Assembly: GCA_016706055.1 (NCBI GenBank)
Contig: JADJKL010000003.1
Location: forward strand, 310,001 to 374,000
From: Chitinophagaceae bacterium
GTDB lineage: Bacteria; Bacteroidota; Bacteroidia; Chitinophagales; Chitinophagaceae
DNA length: 64,000 bases
Reading direction: 5' to 3'
Below are positions 9,024-17,209 of this stretch, in pieces. Each line of letters opens with the position of its first letter. The first letter of the stretch is position 1. The notes below the pieces were generated by a model. It did no database searches, was not told the origin of the DNA, and was given only the letters and a program-made list of their open reading frames with translations. Both the position numbers and the translations under genes were made by a program.

Positions 9024-9257
9024 TTAGTTGAACATAAAGTATTTGCCAAAATCTATTACTGTCACCCGATTACCATTTTCAAAAAGTTCAACTTTATCAT
9101 TTTCTAATGAATACCATAATTCAATCTTGCCTTTGTTGTAACCAATTCCAAACCTGTCTTTGTCAAACCATTTATTGTGTCTTGCCAAGATATATGTGCA
9201 GTCATACCACCAGGCATTCTTTTTGTCAAATAACTTATGAGTGTTTGATGAGCCTCC
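9024..9257 (-). pseudogene. C-terminal fragment of an unknown gene
   Basis: A 77-codon frame without a start codon reads coherently (THKLFDKKNAWWYDCTYIL, WFDKDRFGIGYNKGKIELW, VELFENGNRVTVIDFGKYF) and ends at a TAA at 9024-9026. A TGA at 9258-9260 closes it upstream. It looks like the end of a small globular protein. The family is not recognised. Confidence 0.4.
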
Positions 9258-9297
9258 TCAATATCTCAAAAACAAGTGAAGCTCGGTTTTTCAATAA

Positions 9298-9516
9298 TTA
9301 TTTAGCCGCTTTCTTTCTTCTTGACTTTTTTATAGGATAATCAATCTTCAATTGAAAGCCACTATCTAATACTCTTTTATCAGCATTCTCAAAAACTCCT
9401 TCATCCCCTACGTACTCTTCACTCAATGGAATGGGAAAAGCTGGTTGAATAGTTATTCTACTTGTCTTTGGCGGCTTATAACCACATTTTGTACAAGTGC
9501 GAGTTTTCAAGGACAC
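9298..9516 (-). CDS. Small unknown protein with a CxxC motif, possibly a remnant
   Basis: A 72-aa frame with a GTG start. CTKCGYKPP near residue 8 resembles half of a zinc ribbon, and the C-terminus is strongly basic (KKSRRKKAAK). It lies upstream of the 9024-9257 fragment on the same strand. It may be intact or a piece of the same decayed accessory locus. No function can be assigned. Positions 9517-9708 hold no gene; ACACATAAATATAC at 9597-9610 recurs near 21054. Confidence 0.35.
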   Translation of the reverse strand: MSLKTRTCTKCGYKPPKTSRITIQPAFPIPLSEEYVGDEGVFENADKRVLDSGFQLKIDYPIKKSRRKKAAK

Positions 9517-9708
9517 TTGTTTAGTTCAGGTTAACTGTGAGGCGTCGGAAGATATAAACTTATGTCATTAAAGGGTGCTCCATAAATTACTACTAACACA
9601 TAAATATACGCCACTCTCTGCACGGAAATCTCTTAATTACCGGTATTAAATTGTGCAAATACGATAGTGCTTAGATCTTGGAACTATAAATTAGTGCCAT
9701 CTTTCTAA

Positions 9709-10530
9709 TTAAATCACTGCTTTTCTCAGTCTCACTAAATCTACCAGTAATTCTTCCAGCAAATCTAATTGTAGCATATTGGCTCCATCGCTTTTTGCAA
9801 CAGCAGGATTTGGATGCGTTTCAATAAAGAGTCCATCTGCACCGGCGGCAATAGCAGCTTTTGCAATGGTTCCTATCAGTTGTGGATTACCACCTGTTAT
9901 GCCCGATGTTTGATTCGGTTGTTGCAATGAATGTGTTACATCCATTATTACGGGAACATTATGTGCTTTCATAGCAGGTATATTTCTATAATCAACTACG
10001 AGATCCTGATAGCCAAATGTGGTTCCTCTTTCTGTCAGCATTACTTTATCATTACCTGCATTCTTAATTTTATCAACCGCAAAGCCCATGGCTTCGCCAC
10101 TAACAAACTGTCCTTTTTTTACATTGATAATTTTTCCTGTTTCGGCAGCAGCTATTAATAATTCGGTCTGGCGGCATAGGAAAGCAGGAATTTGTAAAAC
10201 ATCAGCATATTCAGCAGCCAATCTAGCTTCTTCCACAGAATGAATATCTGTTACCACTGGTAAAGAAAAAGTGCTACCAACATTTTTCAGCATTTTTAAT
10301 GCAATCTCATCACCAATGCCAGTAAAAGAACTTCCGCTAGTGCGGTTTCCTTTTTTATACGATGCTTTGAAAATGTATGGAATCTCCAATCTTTTACAAA
10401 TGCCGGACACTTTTTCTGCCACTTCATTTACAAGGTCACTTCCTTCTACCACACATGGCCCAGCCATCAGAAAAAAATTATCCGGATTGTACTTTTGGTT
10501 TTCAAATAAGTCGGTAAGAAATTTTTCCAT
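9709..10530 (-). CDS. kdsA: 3-deoxy-D-manno-octulosonate-8-phosphate synthase
   Basis: A 273-aa KDO-8-phosphate synthase, which condenses arabinose-5-phosphate with phosphoenolpyruvate to make the KDO precursor of lipopolysaccharide. Family boxes are FLMAGPCVVEG near the N-terminus, FKASYKKGNRTS, VTDIHSVEEA, LCRQTELL and VMDVTHSLQQPN. The frame is open 16 codons further, but the start at 10530 is preferred because it follows a consensus -7 box by 4 nt. It is divergent from the dehydrogenase at 10652. Confidence 0.93.
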   Translation of the reverse strand: MEKFLTDLFENQKYNPDNFFLMAGPCVVEGSDLVNEVAEKVSGICKRLEIPYIFKASYKKGNRTSGSSFTGIGDEIALKMLKNVGSTFSLPVVTDIHSVEEARLAAEYADVLQIPAFLCRQTELLIAAAETGKIINVKKGQFVSGEAMGFAVDKIKNAGNDKVMLTERGTTFGYQDLVVDYRNIPAMKAHNVPVIMDVTHSLQQPNQTSGITGGNPQLIGTIAKAAIAAGADGLFIETHPNPAVAKSDGANMLQLDLLEELLVDLVRLRKAVI

Positions 10531-10534
10531 GTGG

Positions 10535-10564
10535 CAAAGATAGTATGGAAGGTACAAGGAACAA
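10535..10564 (-). promoter_or_regulatory. Promoter of kdsA, apparently leaderless
   Basis: On the minus strand TATCTTTG occupies 10542-10535, 4 nt before the ATG. A TTG -33 element (complement of 10562-10564) lies 19 nt upstream and is formed by one of the ACAAG heptad units. Confidence 0.6.
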
Positions 10565-10635
10565 GTTACAAGAAACAAGGGAGAGGTTTTAAAGTATTGA
10601 GTGTATTTCTTGTCTCTTGATTTCTTGTATCTTGT
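10554..10635. repeat. Inverted array of 7-nt ACAAG units between divergent genes
   Basis: ACAAG occurs at 10554, 10561, 10568 and 10575, an exact 7-nt period. Its complement CTTGT (once CTTGA) occurs at 10609, 10616, 10624 and 10631. The two arms are separated by about 29 nt. The array lies between the start codons of kdsA and the dehydrogenase. Confidence 0.7.
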
Positions 10636-10651
10636 GCCTTTAATTCAAGTT

Positions 10652-11593
10652 ATGATAAAAGACAAAATACTCGTCATCGGTGCATCGGGACAAATAGGAG
10701 TGGAACTTACGTTGGCTCTGCGGAAAATTTATGGAAATGCTAATGTGGTAGCTTCAGATCTGCGGGAGCAAAATCCATTGCTGGAAGGAACAGGGCCTTA
10801 TGTTTCATTGGATGTAATGAATAAGGAAATGCTTCATGTACAAGTTATCCGTCAAAATATTACACAGATATATTTACTGGCAGCTATACTTTCTGCTACT
10901 GGCGAAAAAAATCCAAGTCTTGCCTGGAATCTGAATATGCAAGGATTGTTGAACGTATTAGACATTGCAAGAGAAGAGCAAATTCAGAAAGTATATTGGC
11001 CATCTTCAATAGCAGTATTTGGACCAACGTCTCCAAAACAAAATTGTCCGCAACAAACAATCATAGAACCTGCAACGGTGTATGGCATCAGCAAATATGC
11101 CGGAGAATTCTGGTGCAATTATTACCATCATCGTTTTGGAGTAGATGTAAGAAGTTTACGTTACCCCGGATTAATATCTTACAAATCGGCACCCGGTGGC
11201 GGAACGACGGATTATGCTGTTGAAATTTATTTAGGAGCATTGGAAGAAAAAAAGTATGAATGCTTTTTAAAAGAAGATACTTATTTGCCAATGATGTATA
11301 TGCCAGATGCTATTAAGGCAACTATTGAATTGATGGAAGCTCCGGCAGAAAAAATAAAAATTCGTACATCGTACAATGTATCTGGGATGAGTTTTTCTCC
11401 CAAAGAAATTGCAGCGGAAATAAAAAAGCATATTCCTGATTTTTCTATTTCGTATAAATCCGATTATAGACAAGAAATTGCAAATGGCTGGCCGCAAAGT
11501 ATTGATGATAGTGTAGCCAGAAATGATTGGGGTTGGAAAGAAGAATATGATTTAGCCTCAATGACGAAGGATATGTTGACTAACTTGAAATAA
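10652..11593 (+). CDS. NAD-dependent epimerase/dehydratase, probable L-threonine 3-dehydrogenase (SDR type)
   Basis: A 313-aa extended short-chain dehydrogenase. It has the NAD-binding GASGQIG (residues 10-16) and the catalytic YGISK. The loop LRYPGLISYKSAPGGGTTDYA resembles the SDR-type threonine dehydrogenases of Bacteroidota, which oxidise L-threonine to 2-amino-3-ketobutyrate. The start at 10652 is chosen over the upstream 10601 frame, which would read through the heptad array. No 2-amino-3-ketobutyrate ligase is next to it. An alternative is a sugar-nucleotide epimerase. Confidence 0.8.
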   Translation: MIKDKILVIGASGQIGVELTLALRKIYGNANVVASDLREQNPLLEGTGPYVSLDVMNKEMLHVQVIRQNITQIYLLAAILSATGEKNPSLAWNLNMQGLLNVLDIAREEQIQKVYWPSSIAVFGPTSPKQNCPQQTIIEPATVYGISKYAGEFWCNYYHHRFGVDVRSLRYPGLISYKSAPGGGTTDYAVEIYLGALEEKKYECFLKEDTYLPMMYMPDAIKATIELMEAPAEKIKIRTSYNVSGMSFSPKEIAAEIKKHIPDFSISYKSDYRQEIANGWPQSIDDSVARNDWGWKEEYDLASMTKDMLTNLK

Positions 11594-11595
11594 AT

Positions 11596-12246
11596 TTAAT
11601 CAACCATATTATTTTTTACAGCAAACATTACCAACCCGGCAGTATTGCGGACACCCACTTTTTCAATCAGTCGCTGACGGATACCTTCTACTGAACGAGG
11701 ACTAAGAAAAATATCCTTTGCAATTTCAGCAGCTGTTTTTTCTTCGCAGATAAGTTTTAATACTTCCACTTCTCTTTCTGTTAATTCCACATTTTGATTA
11801 AACGAAGGTTTCAGGTTGTTCTTCAACACCAGTTTCTTAAGTAAAGCTTTGTTGACAATATCATTAAAATAATATCCATTTTCATGTACGGAGTAAATTG
11901 ATTTTCTTATTTCATCCGGCTCTGTATTTTTCAGGAGATAACCATTGGCACCATTCTCCATCAGGTGAATAATAAATTTATCGTCATCATACATGGTAAC
12001 CACCAATACTTTTATTGATGGATATTTTTTTCGTACTTCTTTGGTAGCTTCCATGCCATCCATAATGGGCATTTTCAGATCCATGATAATAACATTGGGT
12101 GATATTGTTTCTAACCCTTTCATCAACTCTTCGCCATTATCAGCTTCAAAAATAACTTTGAGATTTTCGTCTGTTGAAAGGGCTACTTTAAGCCCGTCCC
12201 GATAAATTTTATAATCGTCGGCAATAGCAATTTTTATTGTACTCAT
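11596..12246 (-). CDS. NarL/FixJ-family response regulator
   Basis: A 216-aa regulator with a receiver domain (phosphoacceptor Asp56 in IIMDLKMP) and a LuxR-type helix-turn-helix (about residues 150-215; LTEREVEVLKLICEEKTAAEIA). Its start overlaps the stop of the kinase gene by 4 bp (ATGA), so the two are translationally coupled and very likely cognate. Targets are unknown. Confidence 0.93.
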   Translation of the reverse strand: MSTIKIAIADDYKIYRDGLKVALSTDENLKVIFEADNGEELMKGLETISPNVIIMDLKMPIMDGMEATKEVRKKYPSIKVLVVTMYDDDKFIIHLMENGANGYLLKNTEPDEIRKSIYSVHENGYYFNDIVNKALLKKLVLKNNLKPSFNQNVELTEREVEVLKLICEEKTAAEIAKDIFLSPRSVEGIRQRLIEKVGVRNTAGLVMFAVKNNMVD

Positions 12247-13052
12247 GATTGATTTGATTTAACCGGTACATGAATATTAATACGATAACCTTCAGTGCCG
12301 CCAGTAAAATAAATAGAACCTTTCAGTAATATAATTCTGTTCTGAATATTTTTCAAACCCAATCCTTCTTTTTGATAGCGGAGTTCTTCAAACTGCTCTT
12401 GGGTAAGGCCATCTCCATTGTGGAAAATGGCAAGGTCGAGTTCATTGCCAGTTAGTACCGAGCTTATTAGAAATTCTGTAGCATTGGCATATTTCAAAGT
12501 ATTGTTAATCAGTTCCTGCACTATCCTATATATACTGATATCATTTTCAGGATTTTCAGTAGCATAATTATCATCCAGATTGGTGCTGGCATTCAGCATA
12601 GATCCTTCTGTTACTTTTCTTACGAAATGTCTGATAGCTTCGTTCAAGCCGAACTCTTTCAAAATGTTAGAATGAAGATTATGGGAAATGCCTCTTACTT
12701 TTTGTATCACATCATTTAAAAGCTCTCTTCCTTTTTCATGGAGTTTTTGGTCTTTTTCATCTAGTACATCGGCTTTAATGCCCAGCAAGTGCAATTTGGC
12801 AGAGGAAAGAATGGCGCCTACTTCATCATGTAATGTTTCTGCAATGCGGTGCCGTTCCTGTTCTTCGCTTCTTACGGCAGCTTCGATTAATTGATTTTGT
12901 TGTTCTACTCTTAATTTTGAAATCGATTTTTGTAATTGTGACTTTTTTCTTTGACTGCGAACGACTACCAAGAGAAAGCTAAAGCCAAATACAAACATTG
13001 CAGCAATGCCTATTATAACGTATAGAAGTAATTCATGGTTTGTATTATTCAT
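12243..13052 (-). CDS. NarL-type sensor histidine kinase with minimal sensor
   Basis: A 269-aa kinase with one N-terminal membrane helix (about residues 8-32), a coiled coil, HisKA_3 with His75 in ETLHDEVG and a HATPase domain (NTLKYANATEF, LGLKNIQNR). It has no extracellular sensing domain. It overlaps the seven-helix membrane protein gene upstream by 8 bp and the regulator gene downstream by 4 bp, so all three form an operon; the membrane protein may supply the signal. Confidence 0.9.
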   Translation of the reverse strand: MNNTNHELLLYVIIGIAAMFVFGFSFLLVVVRSQRKKSQLQKSISKLRVEQQNQLIEAAVRSEEQERHRIAETLHDEVGAILSSAKLHLLGIKADVLDEKDQKLHEKGRELLNDVIQKVRGISHNLHSNILKEFGLNEAIRHFVRKVTEGSMLNASTNLDDNYATENPENDISIYRIVQELINNTLKYANATEFLISSVLTGNELDLAIFHNGDGLTQEQFEELRYQKEGLGLKNIQNRIILLKGSIYFTGGTEGYRINIHVPVKSNQS

Positions 13053-13725
13053 CGGGATTCAATTTTCTAGTAATACTTTTTTTAAATGTAACTGCCATTA
13101 CAATACATAAACCAACGAGTGAGAAATTATGAACTGTCCATATTGATCGCTTTATATTAATATCCAGCAGATCCCCAACCGGCGTATAAAATAAATACAC
13201 AAAAAAATTCAGCATTTCGAATAAAAGCAAACCGGCGGTTAATAAAAAATACGGATCGTTAATCCGGCTAGTTTCATCATCAAGAATGGCATGATAGAAA
13301 TAAGAAGTACACAGGATAATCAACAAAACTGTTTCCCCAAGCATTAATGCTGTGCTAAATTCTAAAATTGAATCAAAAAAAATAAAATTTGCTATTGCAA
13401 GTGCAGCATAAAGAATTAGTGTAATTCTAAAAAAATTGTTTGAGTTAAACATTTTTGTTTTTAAAAGAAACCAACTGAAAAAAGTAACTCTTATTACGGA
13501 GTGAATATTATATATAATATTATTGTTGAAAAGAAAATCAGGAAGTTTGTTGTGGTAAACAAACATTGTAGTTGAAATAGCATTCAATGCCAAACCTATA
13601 TATAAGTATAAAGTAATAGGTTTAAAACTATCCGGTATTTTTTCTTTTGAAAACCACACTACAGACAGAGGTATGAAAAATGCCCATACCTCTGCCCAAT
13701 TGCGGATGAATAGGTAAATATTCAT
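13045..13725 (-). CDS. Seven-helix membrane protein of unknown function in a two-component operon
   Basis: A 226-aa protein made almost wholly of about seven hydrophobic segments with short loops. No family is recognised. The layout resembles stand-alone 7TM sensor modules. It precedes and overlaps the kinase gene, whose own sensor region is minimal, so a role as a sensing partner is inferred from position only. The lipoprotein gene 6 bp upstream is probably in the same operon. Confidence 0.7.
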   Translation of the reverse strand: MNIYLFIRNWAEVWAFFIPLSVVWFSKEKIPDSFKPITLYLYIGLALNAISTTMFVYHNKLPDFLFNNNIIYNIHSVIRVTFFSWFLLKTKMFNSNNFFRITLILYAALAIANFIFFDSILEFSTALMLGETVLLIILCTSYFYHAILDDETSRINDPYFLLTAGLLLFEMLNFFVYLFYTPVGDLLDINIKRSIWTVHNFSLVGLCIVMAVTFKKSITRKLNPDE

Positions 13726-13731
13726 AAATTA

Positions 13732-14376
13732 TTACTCATCTTCTTTTGGTTCGATATCGTCTATACAAAACTTAGGACATGGGTCTGAGATTTCTTCGGA
13801 CAATGCCTTTATTTCAACTTCTCCTTTAGTCCCAACGCCTTTGAAAACACTATATACAGTGAAGTAAACATACTTGCCAAAACCGCCCTGTATAGGTCTA
13901 ATTAAAAGGTATTGAAAACCATTCTTTATTTTTTTGCCATCTTTCTCCAGAATCTTCAATTTTTTTATTCCGATGTAATTATTACCTAGAATAAATGTAT
14001 CCTTTAATTCTAATTTGCAAGAATCAGCAAAAATGCCAGCATATTGAACACCTTCGGAAATTACTTTCATAAAATTTTTTGCTGGATATGCTATTAACTG
14101 CATGTTTTTATTGGCTTTTTTGGCGTCAGGAGAATAGAACTGAAACATGATTTTTTTTGCTCTTTCTACATTTAATGTATCAGTCCATCCTTTATTTACC
14201 CATTCAGCAATATGGGCACTATCTATTGTAACACAATTCATGTAAATTGGATGCGAGGCAATTGGGTCATCTTTTGTACCTCCGCCTTTTTTATCTTGAT
14301 CAGAACAAGATACAAGAATGAACAGGCTAATAAAGGCAATTATACCTAGCTGGGATTTTCTAAATGTTGAAAGCAT
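13732..14376 (-). CDS. Unknown lipoprotein
   Basis: A 214-aa protein with a hydrophobic N-terminal segment and lipobox LVSC (Cys24), so it should be lipid-anchored. The mature domain is rich in lysine and aspartate with no recognised fold (YMNCVTIDSAHIAEWVNKG, DPCPKFCIDDIEPKEDE at the end). It is the first gene of the probable lipoprotein/7TM/kinase/regulator operon and might be a sensed or accessory component. Confidence 0.65.
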   Translation of the reverse strand: MLSTFRKSQLGIIAFISLFILVSCSDQDKKGGGTKDDPIASHPIYMNCVTIDSAHIAEWVNKGWTDTLNVERAKKIMFQFYSPDAKKANKNMQLIAYPAKNFMKVISEGVQYAGIFADSCKLELKDTFILGNNYIGIKKLKILEKDGKKIKNGFQYLLIRPIQGGFGKYVYFTVYSVFKGVGTKGEVEIKALSEEISDPCPKFCIDDIEPKEDE

Positions 14377-14493
14377 AAAAATTAATTTAGATTGTTAAAT
14401 AATAATTATATGATTGCTTTCACTAGGCGGAATAAGATTCTTCTTCTAAAGTAAACAGCTGTTTCCGAATTTCAAAGGCCTTCAATCCATATT

Positions 14494-14615
14494 GCGTAGA
14501 TACTCTCAAGAATACGTACTTGTACGCATTGCCCGTTCTTCCAAACTTTTAAGAAGGTGTATTCGATTATAAACCGGCGTAGATACTCTCTCTGCAAAGT
14601 ATTAGTACGGATGTC
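14494..14615. repeat. Degenerate direct repeat in a gene-free stretch
   Basis: GCGTAGATACTCTC occurs at 14494-14507 and 14577-14590 (83 nt apart), and the next 28 nt are also similar (TACTTGTACGCATTG against TATTAGTACGGATGT). The whole interval 14377-14746 has no convincing gene other than a possible N-terminal extension of the downstream frame. Confidence 0.5.
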
Positions 14616-14746
14616 TGGCCAGTAGGCATATCCACGCAGTTGTTAATGTCTTTTACAAGTTGAAATACTTGTCTCTCATTTTACGCATTTCCTACCTTGT
14701 TTTCGGGGTGCTGTTTCATAAAAATTTGGGTATTAAAACAAATTAT

Positions 14747-15115
14747 ATGAGACAATACTTCATCCACATCGCCCTGATACTTGCCTTCGTTATTGCAGGT
14801 GCAACTAACAGTTTTGCAAATTCAAATAATACTTTAAAAACTGATAACACTGAGCAGACCTCTAAAGCTGTGGCTCATGATGCTCCGGTAAAATCTACAG
14901 AGTCGCCGATAAGTGCCAAATCGCATATCCCTGTTGAAAAGTCGCATTCACAAGTGCCTACTTGGGATGAATTGGCTCATATACACCACTTTCATAAAAA
15001 CAGGTTGAAGAAGATTAAAAGACATTTTAAGAAATCAGTATTCCTGAGCAAGTTGTTGTTGTTCCTTTGCCATGCAGCAGTGTTGTACATCAGTTTCCTG
15101 CACCTAACTCACTAA
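14747..15115 (+). CDS. Small secreted or membrane protein of unknown function
   Basis: A 122-aa protein from the ATG at 14747, which gives a typical signal peptide (MRQYFIHIALILAFVIAGA) ending near SFANS; the frame is open from 14660 but that part is poor as a signal. A Thr/Lys/Ser-rich middle is followed by a histidine-rich stretch (HIHHFHKNRLKKIKRHFKK) and a C-terminal hydrophobic helix. The His/Lys cluster might bind metal or nucleic acid, but this is not shown. No family is recognised. Confidence 0.5.
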   Translation: MRQYFIHIALILAFVIAGATNSFANSNNTLKTDNTEQTSKAVAHDAPVKSTESPISAKSHIPVEKSHSQVPTWDELAHIHHFHKNRLKKIKRHFKKSVFLSKLLLFLCHAAVLYISFLHLTH

Positions 15116-15130
15116 AAGGGGAGAAGAAGT

Positions 15131-15403
15131 TCAGTATCGTTCTATAGTAAATGATTTGAACGTTTGCAATGTAAGTTCTTCGACATCGAGGTTTGTTACG
15201 TTGGCTTTTGGAGGACCTTGTTTGCACCAGTCTGTAAAAAGAGAAAGTTGTTCTTTCGTTCCAGTAGCAATAATCTTAACTGCTCCATCGGGTTGATTGC
15301 TTACTTCACCAGTGATGCCAAGCTCTAATGCTTTGTCTTTGGTAGACTGGCGAAACCAAACGCCTTGTACTTTTCCTGTAACGATTATAGAAAGAGATTG
15401 CAT
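15131..15403 (-). CDS. acyP: Acylphosphatase
   Basis: A 90-aa acylphosphatase, which hydrolyses acyl phosphates such as acetyl or carbamoyl phosphate. The phosphate-binding loop GKVQGVWFRQST (residues 10-21) has the catalytic Arg18, and Asn36 of VSNQPDG is the second catalytic residue. It overlaps the preceding GAF-domain gene by 1 bp and ends the mqnE, reductase, acyP operon. Confidence 0.93.
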   Translation of the reverse strand: MQSLSIIVTGKVQGVWFRQSTKDKALELGITGEVSNQPDGAVKIIATGTKEQLSLFTDWCKQGPPKANVTNLDVEELTLQTFKSFTIERY

Positions 15404-15690
15404 CAGAAATTAACGAGGTTTACTATTTTTTCCAGGTATTGCTGATCAGTTGTATCAAACTGGTCGTATTCACTGGCATCAACATCCAGCACAGCTACCA
15501 CTTCATTGTTGCGGATTACAGGAACTACAATTTCCGATTTTGATAAACTGCTGCAAGCTATATGGCCGGGGAATTTTTCTACATCAGGTACAATCAATGT
15601 TTTTGCTTCGGCCCAGCTTGTGCCGCAAACACCTCTGCCTTTTTTTATTCTTGTACAGGCAACAGGTCCTTGGAAAGGAGCTAAAAGCAA
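15403..15690 (-). CDS. Free methionine-(R)-sulfoxide reductase, C-terminal part (frameshifted, part 2 of 2)
   Basis: This part carries the three cysteines characteristic of fRMsr (E. coli YebR/MsrC Cys84, 94 and 118): PVACTRI, RGVCGTSW and HIACSS. The reductive GAF-fold end VVAVLDVDASEYDQFD follows. True coding continues from the upstream frame at about 15685: LAPFQGPVACTRI follows KQNELV after removal of one extra base. The enzyme reduces free methionine-R-sulfoxide using thioredoxin. Confidence 0.85.
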   Translation of the reverse strand: MLLAPFQGPVACTRIKKGRGVCGTSWAEAKTLIVPDVEKFPGHIACSSLSKSEIVVPVIRNNEVVAVLDVDASEYDQFDTTDQQYLEKIVNLVNF

Positions 15691-15883
15691 GTACTAACTC
15701 GTTTTGCTTTACTACATAAAACCCAACCCAGAACCAGCCGAACTGTTCTTTCAATGCAGCCACAACATTCGCCATATTTGCCACTAGATCCGTTTCGCCT
15801 TCCAGCAATCCTTTTATCTGTGGAATAAGTGATTGGTATTGCTCTGCTTTGTTACCGGTTACTATTGCTAAATCTTCTGCCAT
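15584..15883 (-). CDS. Free methionine-(R)-sulfoxide reductase, N-terminal part (part 1 of 2)
   Basis: Residues 1 to about 64 (MAEDLAIVTGNK to FYVVKQNELVLA) are the GAF-domain start, including the family stretch FGWFWVGFYVV. The remaining residues of this frame are out of register. The intact protein would be about 159 aa. It starts 7 bp after the mqnE stop. Confidence 0.85.
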   Translation of the reverse strand: MAEDLAIVTGNKAEQYQSLIPQIKGLLEGETDLVANMANVVAALKEQFGWFWVGFYVVKQNELVLAFSSFPRTCCLYKNKKRQRCLRHKLGRSKNIDCT

Positions 15884-15890
15884 AAAATAT

Positions 15891-17021
15891 TTAATTCAGT
15901 TCAGCACTTAATTCGTTGGAATAATTCTTTACCACATTATACAAAGTATCTCTTTCCACCGGTTCTCTTTTTGCCTGTTTAATTAATGTTACCAGTTCTT
16001 CCGTTGTCATCGAAGGAGTTTGTTCTTCCGAACCAGCCATGCTATAAATTTTTGTGGTATCATCAATTGTTCCGTCCATATCATCTACACCAAAGGAAAG
16101 AGAGAGTTGCGCATTTTGTCTGCCCAACATCGGCCAATAAGCTTTCAAATGTGGAAAGTTGTCTAAGTAGATTCTTGCAATAGCATAATTCTTCATGTCT
16201 TCCACCACACTGCTTTCAGGTACATTGCTCATGTCGTTATCCTTATTGCGGAACTTGAGCGGAATGAAAGTATTGAAGCCATTAGTCTGATCCTGCAAAT
16301 CTCTTAACCTCTTCATATGGTCAATCCGGTGAGCATAATTTTCTACATGGCCAAACAACATCGTGGCATTGGAATGCAATCCAAGTTTGTGTGCGGTTTC
16401 ATGTATCAGCAACCAGCCTTTTGCATCTACTTTATCGGCACAAATTTTCTCTCTCAATTCTTCATCAAAAATTTCGGCACCGCCACCGGGTATGCTATCT
16501 AATCCAGCAGCAATTAAAAATTTCAATCCTTCTTCCACACTCACTTTTGCTTTGCGGAACATATAGTCATATTCCACTGCTGTAAATGCTTTGATATGTA
16601 ATTCGGGGCGATGAGCTTTGATGGCTTTCAACAAATCAGCAAAGAATTGCAGATCCATTTTGGGATGTACGCCACCAACGATATGCACTTCGGTAATGGG
16701 TTGTCCGTCGTATTTTTTTACAATGTGCAACATCTGGTCAATACTCATTTCCCAGCCTTCATCTCTTTTTGCATAGAGTTTACTGTACGAACAGAAATTG
16801 CAACTGAACACACATACATTCGTCGGTTCTATATGGAAGTTGCGGTTGAAGTAAACCTTGTCGCCATTCTTTCGTATCCGCACTTCATTGGCAAGGCTAC
16901 CCACAAATCCAAGGCTGGCTTTTTCAAAAAGGAATAAGCCTTCTTCGTCAGTGATCCGTTGCCCTGCTTTTACTTTTTCAGCTATCAATTTTAGTTCAGG
17001 AGCTATATCTGTATTCACCAT
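15891..17021 (-). CDS. mqnE: Aminodeoxyfutalosine synthase (menaquinone biosynthesis)
   Basis: A 376-aa radical SAM enzyme of the futalosine pathway; it joins the MqnA product to adenosine to form aminodeoxyfutalosine. The iron-sulfur CX3CX2C motif is Cys70, Cys74 and Cys77 in NVCVFSCNFCSYSK. EVHIVGGVHP and FIPLKFRNKDNDMS fit MqnE better than its relative MqnC. No other mqn gene is in the window. It heads a tight operon with the methionine sulfoxide reductase and acylphosphatase. Confidence 0.9.
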   Translation of the reverse strand: MVNTDIAPELKLIAEKVKAGQRITDEEGLFLFEKASLGFVGSLANEVRIRKNGDKVYFNRNFHIEPTNVCVFSCNFCSYSKLYAKRDEGWEMSIDQMLHIVKKYDGQPITEVHIVGGVHPKMDLQFFADLLKAIKAHRPELHIKAFTAVEYDYMFRKAKVSVEEGLKFLIAAGLDSIPGGGAEIFDEELREKICADKVDAKGWLLIHETAHKLGLHSNATMLFGHVENYAHRIDHMKRLRDLQDQTNGFNTFIPLKFRNKDNDMSNVPESSVVEDMKNYAIARIYLDNFPHLKAYWPMLGRQNAQLSLSFGVDDMDGTIDDTTKIYSMAGSEEQTPSMTTEELVTLIKQAKREPVERDTLYNVVKNYSNELSAELN

Positions 17022-17080
17022 AATAATGTAACAATTTATAGGGTGTAAAGTTAACCAATCTGCTCAGTAATTTGGAGCAC

Positions 17081-17147
17081 AAAGTGCACTAAGGAACACA
17101 AAGAACACTACGTAGTGAACTTAGTGCCTGCTTTGTGTTCTTTGTGG
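17081..17147. repeat. Inverted-repeat element between mqnE and the nucleoside permease
   Basis: The centre CACTACGTAGTG (17106-17117) is a perfect palindrome. CACTAAG (17087-17093) is mirrored by CTTAGTG (17120-17126), and AACACAAAGAACAC (17095-17108) resembles the complement of CTTTGTGTTCTTTG (17131-17144). It lies between two divergent genes. Confidence 0.6.
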
Positions 17148-17209
17148 TACAAAACACTAAAATCCTTATCTTCCATTCTTATATTCTTACTACTCTTAAA
17201 AAAAGGCGC

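Noticed and set aside
10554..10635. Possible transcription terminator
   Set aside because: Both flanking genes start here and diverge, so nothing is transcribed into the array to be terminated.
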